From Oscillospiraceae bacterium (lineage in GTDB: Bacteria; Bacillota; Clostridia; Oscillospirales; Oscillospiraceae): a DNA stretch of 9,272 nucleotides. Both the position numbers and the translations under genes were made by a program. This document shows positions 5,320 through 9,272 of the stretch, in pieces. The notes below the pieces were generated by a model. That model ran no database searches and was not told the origin of the DNA. It saw only the letters and a list, made by a program, of their open reading frames with translations. The DNA lies in the NCBI GenBank assembly GCA_017646545.1, contig JAGCMI010000102.1, positions 1 through 9,272 on the forward strand, in the 5' to 3' direction. Numbering within the stretch: the stretch's first letter is position 1; every line of letters begins with the position of its first letter.

Positions 5320-6504
5320 ATGATTCACAAAAAATGGCTCTGCCTGGCGCTGGCGCTGGTGTGTGCCGGTGGTTTTTGCCTCAAGGCCATGGCCGCCGAG
5401 GTGGATTGCGACAGCATTTACTGCTTCACCGCCAAGGATTTTTCCGAAAATCAACTGGAAGGGGTGTGCATCACAGGTCTGCCCAACAGCGAAGCGGGCA
5501 CCATTTTGCTGGGCACCCGGGTGATTCGCACCGGTGATATCCTCACCGCGGAGCAACTGCAGCAGCTGACCTTCCACCCCCTGCGTACCCAGCAGGATAC
5601 GGATGTGACGGTGACATATCTGCCCATCTACGAAAACAAGGTGGATAAAAGCACCACCATGACCATCTGCATCCGGGGCAAGGTGGACAAAGCACCTGCG
5701 GCAGAGGATTCCGCCCTGGAGACCTATAAAAATCTGCCGGTCAATGGGAAATTGAAAGTCCATGACCCGGAGGGGGAAAATATGACCTTCACCCTCATCC
5801 GCGGCCCCAAACGGGGCGATGTGGCCCTGCAGGAGGATGGCAGCTTCACCTATACCCCAAAAAAGAACAAGGTAGGCACCGACTCCTTCACCTACACCGC
5901 CACCGACCCTGCCGGCAATGTGTCCCGCCAGGCTACCGTGACCATTCAAATTCTCAAGCCCGGTGACCAGATGCCCTACTCCGATACCGTGGGCTTAGAT
6001 TGCCGCTTTGCCGCGGAATGGCTGAAGAATACCGGTGTGTTTACCGGTGAAAATGTCAGCGGCAAGCTGTGCTTCCGTCCGGAGCAGACAGTTACCAGAG
6101 GGGAATTTGTGGCCATGCTGGTGCAGTCGCTGGGGCTGCAGGTGGAGGAAGATGCCACCTACACCGGCTTCACCGATGACACCCCCACCTGGCTCAAACC
6201 CTATCTTGCCGCAGCGCTGCGCTCCGGTCTCACCGCCGGTTGGCCGGGCGGCAGTGTATTCGGCAGCAATAAGCCAATCACAGGTGCTGAGGCAGCGCTA
6301 CTGCTGCAAAATGCCCTGGCATTGCCCGTGACCACCTCCGCTGTTTCCGGCCCCGTAGAGAGCGCTCTGCAGTGTCTGGCGGAGAACGGCTTTGAAATCT
6401 CTGCGGACGATCTGTTGACCCGCGCCCAGACAGCGCAGCTGCTGTATCAGACCAATCAGCTTTCTGCCACCGCACCAGGCTTGCAGGTACTGCTGAGAAA
6501 ATAA
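5320..6504 (+). CDS. Exported surface protein with cadherin-like and SLH modules
   Basis: A 394-residue secreted protein. Residues 1-26 form a signal peptide (MIHKK, hydrophobic core, cleavage near AMA-AE). Residues about 27-120 look like a first beta-sandwich repeat ('GTILLGTRVIRTGDILTAEQLQQLTFHP'). Residues about 121-212 are a clearer cadherin-like/tandem module, with 'DPEGENMTFTLI', 'GDVALQEDGSFTYTPKKNKVGTDSFTYTATD' style motifs. Residues about 225-380 contain three S-layer-homology units: 'FRPEQTVTRGEFVAML' (252-267), 'GSNKPITGAEAALLLQ' (315-330), and a weaker third with 'LLTRAQTAQLLY' (365-376). SLH domains normally bind secondary cell-wall polymers, so it is probably cell-surface attached. 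The frame is open far upstream, but the signal peptide and AGGAGG 8 bases before the ATG fix the start at 5320. The gene stands alone, divergent from the SGNH hydrolase, and its partner or ligand is unknown. Confidence 0.9.
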   Translation: MIHKKWLCLALALVCAGGFCLKAMAAEVDCDSIYCFTAKDFSENQLEGVCITGLPNSEAGTILLGTRVIRTGDILTAEQLQQLTFHPLRTQQDTDVTVTYLPIYENKVDKSTTMTICIRGKVDKAPAAEDSALETYKNLPVNGKLKVHDPEGENMTFTLIRGPKRGDVALQEDGSFTYTPKKNKVGTDSFTYTATDPAGNVSRQATVTIQILKPGDQMPYSDTVGLDCRFAAEWLKNTGVFTGENVSGKLCFRPEQTVTRGEFVAMLVQSLGLQVEEDATYTGFTDDTPTWLKPYLAAALRSGLTAGWPGGSVFGSNKPITGAEAALLLQNALALPVTTSAVSGPVESALQCLAENGFEISADDLLTRAQTAQLLYQTNQLSATAPGLQVLLRK

Positions 6505-6505
6505 G

Positions 6506-6536
6506 AAAAAGGCGGCTCATAGAGCCGCCTTTTTTT
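6506..6536. terminator. Bidirectional terminator between the SLH-protein gene and thiT
   Basis: GGCGGCTC (6511-6518) and GAGCCGCC (6522-6529) form an 8-bp stem with a 3-base loop. Seven T follow on the plus strand, and AAAAA precedes it, giving T5 on the minus strand. It serves both convergent genes; its T-run touches the thiT stop codon. Confidence 0.92.
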
Positions 6537-7116
6537 ACATAATGTCCTTGCATGCAAAGAATTTTCTCATAGGTACAAAGAGTGCTCCGGCAATCGCCAG
6601 AGCAATCACCGTATTGGGCAGCATATACACCCCGTTATACACCAGCGAGTAGATATGGGGATTCGAGAACACACCCAGAGCCTCCAAACCCTCGATGCCG
6701 GTGGGTTCAATGATGCGGTACATGGTGATGCCGCTGATGTGATGCACCGCAAACCGGCCGGCACAGCCCAGTGCCACACCGGGAAAAATGCCCCAAGCCT
6801 TTCCCCGGAAGACGCCGCCAATCGCCAACGCAGTATAGGCCACCAAATAATCCAGCAGTATGGACTGCCAGCCCCAGGCATAGCCGCCACCCAGCAGCAT
6901 ATCCAGCAGGCCATAGGCAAAGCAAATCACCAAACCCCGGCCTACGCCCCAGCGATGGACATACAGCAGCAACGGAAACATGGCCAGCGTCACGCTGCCA
7001 CCTTGCGGCAGACTGGCAAAAATGATGCCCGACAGATAGTTCAGCACCACCGCCAGCGCCAGCAGCACCGCGCCCTCGGTCAGCGACCGGGTCTTCAAAT
7101 ATTTCTTGTTCGACAT
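6535..7116 (-). CDS. thiT: ThiT, thiamin-binding S component of an ECF transporter
   Basis: A 193-residue integral membrane protein with about six membrane helices. It is the ThiT/YuaJ subunit that captures thiamin and works with the shared ECF module (EcfA, EcfA', EcfT), which is not in this window. Family-like features: an alanine-rich first helix ('AVLLALAVVLNYL', residues 16-28) of the kind that contacts EcfT; 'QGGSVTLAMFPLLLY' (38-52); 'WGWQSILLDY' (81-90); 'RFAVHHISG' (121-129) with His125/126; and 'YSLVYNGVYMLPN' (156-168), all regions lining the thiamin site in known ThiT. AGGAGG 7 bases before the ATG confirms the start. The TPP riboswitch directly upstream independently supports a thiamin role. 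It is transcribed alone, ending at a bidirectional terminator. Confidence 0.95.
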   Translation of the reverse strand: MSNKKYLKTRSLTEGAVLLALAVVLNYLSGIIFASLPQGGSVTLAMFPLLLYVHRWGVGRGLVICFAYGLLDMLLGGGYAWGWQSILLDYLVAYTALAIGGVFRGKAWGIFPGVALGCAGRFAVHHISGITMYRIIEPTGIEGLEALGVFSNPHIYSLVYNGVYMLPNTVIALAIAGALFVPMRKFFACKDIM

Positions 7117-7130
7117 AGAGATACCTCCTT

Positions 7131-7175
7131 AAAAAATAATGATCACATTACATCCCGTCCAGGTGCAATGTGATC
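7131..7175 (-). terminator. Riboswitch-controlled terminator before thiT
   Basis: On the minus strand GATCACATTGCA (7175-7164) and TGTAATGTGATC (7152-7141) form a 12-bp stem with one G-U pair, followed by ATTATTTTTT. It ends immediately before the thiT Shine-Dalgarno. This is the expression platform of the TPP riboswitch: with TPP bound, transcription should stop here. A GATCACA copy in the 5' leader (7305-7299) could compete with the stem. Confidence 0.88.
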
Positions 7176-7195
7176 CAAAGAGAATCCCATATGTG

Positions 7196-7289
7196 CATCT
7201 TTCCCTCCGACGGTATTGGCCGTATCAGGTTCACGGGTCTGGGCTACATATCCCACTCTCAGCCGAATGCATCCGGCTCCCCGAAGACG
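7196..7289 (-). promoter_or_regulatory. TPP (thiamin pyrophosphate) riboswitch, THI element
   Basis: On the minus strand the conserved THI-box blocks occur in order: CGGGGAGCC, then GGCTGAGAG (CTGAGA at 7262-7257), then GAACCTGAT (7232-7224), then CCAATACCG and GGAGGGAAAGATG (7208-7196). CGTCTT (7289-7284) and AAGATG (7201-7196) form the P1 helix of 6 pairs with one G-U. The spacing and wording match the known TPP aptamer. It lies between a clear promoter and a terminator, upstream of thiT, so it should switch off thiamin uptake when TPP is high. Confidence 0.97.
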
Positions 7290-7311
7290 ATTTTATGTTG
7301 TGATCAAGAAT

Positions 7312-7339
7312 ATTATAACGAAAAATACCAAAAAGTCAA
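7312..7339 (-). promoter_or_regulatory. Sigma-A-type promoter of thiT
   Basis: On the minus strand TTGACT (7339-7334), a 16-base spacer and a perfect TATAAT (7317-7312) place a start about 20 bases before the aptamer P1 helix. The position and quality fit a promoter for the riboswitch-thiT transcript. Confidence 0.85.
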
Positions 7340-7398
7340 GACAGATAACTTGGGATTTATCGAATTGCAAACACACCAGGGAGGGCATCGTCCCCCTA

Positions 7399-7527
7399 TG
7401 TCATTCCGAGGCCCGTCAGGGCCGTGGGAATCTCCCGGGATAAACCTTCCGTCTTGTATATACCTTGATGAATGGGGCAATTCCTACCAGGAGATTGCCA
7501 CGGTCGCGTTGCTCCCTCGCAATGACA
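7399..7527. repeat. 129-bp palindromic intergenic repeat (TGTCATT.CGAGG type)
   Basis: The ends TGTCATTCCGAGG (7399-7411) and CCTCGCAATGACA (7515-7527) are inverted repeats with one mismatch. Inside, GTGGGAATCTCC (7424-7435) and GGAGATTGCCAC (7490-7501) are also inverted with one mismatch. A small GGCCC/GGGCC hairpin and a TCCCGGGA palindrome lie in between. I recognise the wording (GTCATTGCGAG ... CGTGGCAATCTC) as that of dispersed palindromic repeats common in gut Clostridia and some other bacteria. It carries no transposase and is likely a non-autonomous element. The surrounding 7340-7585 holds no gene. Confidence 0.75.
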
Positions 7528-7555
7528 CGGTTTTCGATGCTCTGTCACATTGAAC

Positions 7556-7575
7556 TGCCCCACAAACTGAAATTT
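7556..7575. repeat. Short intergenic motif, copy B
   Basis: TGCCCCACAAACTGAAATTT nearly matches the motif at 869-887. It lies between the palindromic repeat and the terminator of the HIT-family gene. Confidence 0.35.
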
Positions 7576-7585
7576 TTAACCTTCG

Positions 7586-7618
7586 CAAAGAAACAGCGCC
7601 GGGAATTTCTCCCGGCGC
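7586..7618 (-). terminator. Terminator after the HIT-family gene
   Basis: On the minus strand GCGCCGGGA (7618-7610) and TCCCGGCGC (7604-7596) form a perfect 9-bp stem with a 5-base loop, starting 5 bases after the stop. The following TGTTTCTTT is only moderately T-rich. It ends the lepA-mgtC-hinT unit. Confidence 0.8.
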
Positions 7619-7623
7619 AAAAC

Positions 7624-7965
7624 TTATGCCATTTCGGTGCTGAGCTTCTTGCCGCCCAGAATGTGGAAATGCAGATGATGTACGGTCTGACCGCCGTCGC
7701 TTCCGCAGTTGGAAACCACACGGTAGCCATGTACCAGACCCTCTGCCTCTGCAATCTTGGGAATCACAGTAAAGATATGGGCCACCACGGAAGCATTTTC
7801 AGCATTCACTTCCGCCACGGAGCCGATGTGATTCTTGGGAATCACCAGAATGTGGGTGGGCGCCATGGGGGCAATGTCCCGGAAAGCCAGCACCAGCTCA
7901 TCCTCATAAACCTTGGTAGAAGGGATATCGCCCTTCACGATCTTACAAAACAGACAGTTTTCCAT
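7624..7965 (-). CDS. hinT: HIT-family (histidine triad) nucleotide hydrolase, HinT type
   Basis: A 113-residue cytoplasmic protein of the HIT superfamily, Hint branch, which typically hydrolyses nucleoside phosphoramidates and aminoacyl- or lysyl-AMP. The histidine triad H-x-H-x-H is at residues 97-101 ('HHLHFHIL'), with His99 in the place of the nucleophile. 'CLFCKI' (Cys4, Cys7), His46 ('IPKNHI') and His97 fit the zinc site of many bacterial homologues. 'VYEDELVLAFRDIAPMAPTHILVIPK' (19-44) is strongly family-like, and the length is typical. GAGG lies 8 bases before the ATG, between the mgtC-family stop and this start (14 bases apart), so the gene is probably co-transcribed with the MgtC-family gene and lepA. 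A terminator follows. The physiological substrate is unknown. Confidence 0.95.
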   Translation of the reverse strand: MENCLFCKIVKGDIPSTKVYEDELVLAFRDIAPMAPTHILVIPKNHIGSVAEVNAENASVVAHIFTVIPKIAEAEGLVHGYRVVSNCGSDGGQTVHHLHFHILGGKKLSTEMA

Positions 7966-7979
7966 AATAAGTACCTCAC

Positions 7980-8705
7980 TTATACTTTTGATTCCGCATT
8001 ACTCTGATAGCTGACTTCCTCAATGCAGGCATCGGAAACCAGCTTGGCAAAGAACTCCCGGCGGCGCTGTTCGTTCTTCCGGCCGGTGAACCAGGCCCGG
8101 AAAGTGATCCGATAGCCATCTTCCTGCCGGGTGGCATTGAGTTCAAAGATGGTGACCTTCGAGCCGGCGGCAGCCTTGTTGATCAGCTCCAATGCAGCAG
8201 GCACATCCGTGGTACGGATCAGGAAACGATCCTCTGCGCTGTGGTTATGGATCAGCTTGCGCTGCAGGGCTTCAAAAATGGTGAGGGTAATCAGGGTAAA
8301 AATCATACCTGCCACCGCAATGACATAGAAGCCAAAGCCTGCGGCAATGCCCAGACACGCCACCGCCCAAACGCTGGCAGCGGTGGTCAAACCCTTGACA
8401 TTGACACCCTCTTTCATAAAGGTGCCGGCACCCAAAAAGCCCACACCGGTGATCACCTGCGCACTCAAACGGGCGGGGTCAGCACTGGAATTGTAGTGGG
8501 TGAAGATCATCTCGCCCATCAGCGATGCCACGCAGGCACCCAGCGCCACCAGAATGTGGGTTCGCAGACCTGCCGGGCGGTGGGTAAATTCCCGTTCCAT
8601 ACCGATCAGCATACCTACCAGCATGGCACAAAACAGTCGCAGACAGATGGCTGCAATGCCCGGCTCCATGTTGATATATTCATTCCAAATCGTATCCCAA
8701 GTCAT
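7980..8705 (-). CDS. MgtC/SapB-family membrane protein
   Basis: A 241-residue protein with an N-terminal membrane domain (about residues 15-150, four or five helices) and a soluble ACT-like C-terminal domain (about 158-235). Family motifs: 'GMLIGMERE' (31-39), 'GLRTHILVALGA' (46-57), 'QVITGVGFLGAGTFMKEG' (83-100) and 'VKGLTTAASVW' (103-113). In Salmonella and Mycobacterium MgtC supports growth in low magnesium and inside host cells, partly by acting on ATP synthase; in other bacteria, including non-pathogens, the role of the family is unclear. Nothing here points to virulence. The ATG has AGGAGG 6 bases upstream. The gene follows lepA by 102 bases, a gap that holds an inverted-repeat element, and is followed by the HIT gene after 14 bases. 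No Mg-responsive leader or promoter was recognised. Confidence 0.93.
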   Translation of the reverse strand: MTWDTIWNEYINMEPGIAAICLRLFCAMLVGMLIGMEREFTHRPAGLRTHILVALGACVASLMGEMIFTHYNSSADPARLSAQVITGVGFLGAGTFMKEGVNVKGLTTAASVWAVACLGIAAGFGFYVIAVAGMIFTLITLTIFEALQRKLIHNHSAEDRFLIRTTDVPAALELINKAAAGSKVTIFELNATRQEDGYRITFRAWFTGRKNEQRRREFFAKLVSDACIEEVSYQSNAESKV

Positions 8706-8727
8706 AGCAGACCTCCTTTCAGAAGAT

Positions 8728-8796
8728 CAATTGTTGTTTATAACGGTAATGCTCGTAGGGCAGAGCTTGCGCCCACCCTGCAGAAAACAACAATTG
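8728..8796. repeat. 69-bp element with 12-bp perfect terminal inverted repeats
   Basis: CAATTGTTGTTT (8728-8739) and AAACAACAATTG (8785-8796) are exact inverted repeats enclosing 45 bases. Inside them GGGC (8758-8761) can pair with GCCC, flanked by AGGG/CCCT. It sits between lepA and the mgtC-family gene and has no T-run after it, so it is not a standard terminator. It may be a miniature palindromic repeat, an RNA-processing site, or a regulatory hairpin for mgtC. Confidence 0.7.
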
Positions 8797-8807
8797 CCTG
8801 CACGAAA

Positions 8808-9272
8808 TCAATCCTCGTCCAGCTTCAGCACGGCCATAAAGGCCTCGGAAGGAACGGACACCGTACCGAAGGTACGCATTCTCTTCTTGCCTTCCTTCTG
8901 CTTTTCCAGCAGCTTCTTCTTACGGGTAATATCACCGCCGTAGCACTTGGCCAGCACATCCTTACGGACGGCCTTGATGGTCTCACGGGCGATGATCTTG
9001 CCGCCGATGGCAGCCTGCACCGGAATTTCAAACTGGGCTCTCGGGATATTCTCCTTCAGCTTTTCGCAGATCTTACGGGCGCGGGGGTAGGCATTTTCCG
9101 CAAAGAGGATGAAGCTCAGGGCGTCCACAATGTCGCCGTTCAGCAGAATATCCAGCTTTACCAGCTTGCTGGGACGGTAGCCGATCAGTTCATAGTCCAA
9201 GCTGCCGTAACCACGGGTACGGGCTTTGAGCGCATCAAAGAAGTCGTAGATGATCTCATTGAGGGGCATATC
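8808..9272 (-). CDS. lepA: Elongation factor 4 (LepA), C-terminal part
   Basis: The 3' part of lepA: about 154 residues, with the start beyond the right edge. LepA/EF4 is a translational GTPase that binds stalled or mis-translocated ribosomes. The GTPase and domain II regions are outside the window. Visible are the end of the EF-G domain V-like fold ('[27 protein letters not shown]') and the LepA-specific C-terminal domain, with '[38 protein letters not shown]' near the end, a hallmark that separates it from EF-G. It ends in TGA at 8808-8810. Downstream are the mgtC-family and HIT genes on the same strand. No terminator is visible between lepA and the mgtC-family gene, so read-through is likely unless the inverted-repeat element blocks it. 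Confidence 0.97.
   Translation of the reverse strand, partial: DMPLNEIIYDFFDALKARTRGYGSLDYELIGYRPSKLVKLDILLNGDIVDALSFILFAENAYPRARKICEKLKENIPRAQFEIPVQAAIGGKIIARETIKAVRKDVLAKCYGGDITRKKKLLEKQKEGKKRMRTFGTVSVPSEAFMAVLKLDED

Noticed and set aside
5269..5949. 226-residue minus-strand open frame opposite the SLH-protein gene
   Set aside because: It is antisense to a well-supported coding region and reads as Gly/His/Leu-rich shadow sequence.
7170..7553. 127-residue plus-strand open frame
   Set aside because: It spans the TPP riboswitch, the thiT promoter and the palindromic repeat, and has no ribosome-binding site.

Overview
The window looks like chromosomal DNA of a Gram-positive, low-to-moderate GC Firmicute of class Clostridia, most likely an Oscillospirales (Faecalibacterium/Oscillospiraceae-like) gut anaerobe. 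This rests on strong AGGAGG ribosome-binding sites, a YidC-YidD-RnpA-RpmH-Jag cluster, an RnfG-like FMN-binding protein, an SLH surface protein, a TPP riboswitch with a terminator-type platform, and a 'TGTCATT.CGAGG' palindromic repeat of a kind common in that group. The genus is inference; no rRNA gene is present.

Layout. (1) Positions 1-822, plus strand: the 3' part of an RnfG-like flavoprotein and an unrecognised 145-residue membrane protein, ending at a strong terminator. (2) Positions 893-4291, minus strand: the rpmH-rnpA-yidD-yidC-jag cluster (ribosomal protein L34, RNase P protein, membrane-insertion factor, membrane insertase, RNA-binding KhpB/Jag). It is read from a near-consensus promoter upstream of rpmH and ends at a terminator facing that of region 1. 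The 364-base rpmH-rnpA gap is unusually long and holds a terminator-like hairpin. Neither dnaA/oriC nor mnmE/mnmG, the usual neighbours, is seen beside the cluster. (3) Positions 4408-6536: an SGNH hydrolase (minus) divergent from an exported protein with cadherin-like and SLH modules (plus). The latter's Shine-Dalgarno lies inside a perfect 9-bp inverted repeat. (4) Positions 6535-7339, minus strand: thiT, the substrate-binding subunit of an ECF thiamin transporter, behind a promoter, TPP riboswitch and terminator. (5) Positions 7399-7527: a 129-bp palindromic repeat. (6) Positions 7586-9272, minus strand: lepA (C-terminal part), an MgtC/SapB-family membrane protein and a HIT-family hydrolase, probably co-transcribed, with a 69-bp inverted-repeat element between lepA and mgtC.

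How the parts work together: RpmH, RnpA, YidD, YidC and Jag serve ribosome assembly, tRNA maturation and membrane-protein insertion. ThiT takes up thiamin and should be shut off when thiamin pyrophosphate is plentiful. The SGNH enzyme and SLH protein may both act on the cell envelope, but that is only a neighbourhood inference. I found no clear novel multi-gene system, CRISPR array, tRNA, rRNA or insertion-sequence transposase. The best leads are the Shine-Dalgarno-masking hairpin, the double flavinylation-type motif, the glutamine at YidC's usual arginine site, and the intergenic repeats.
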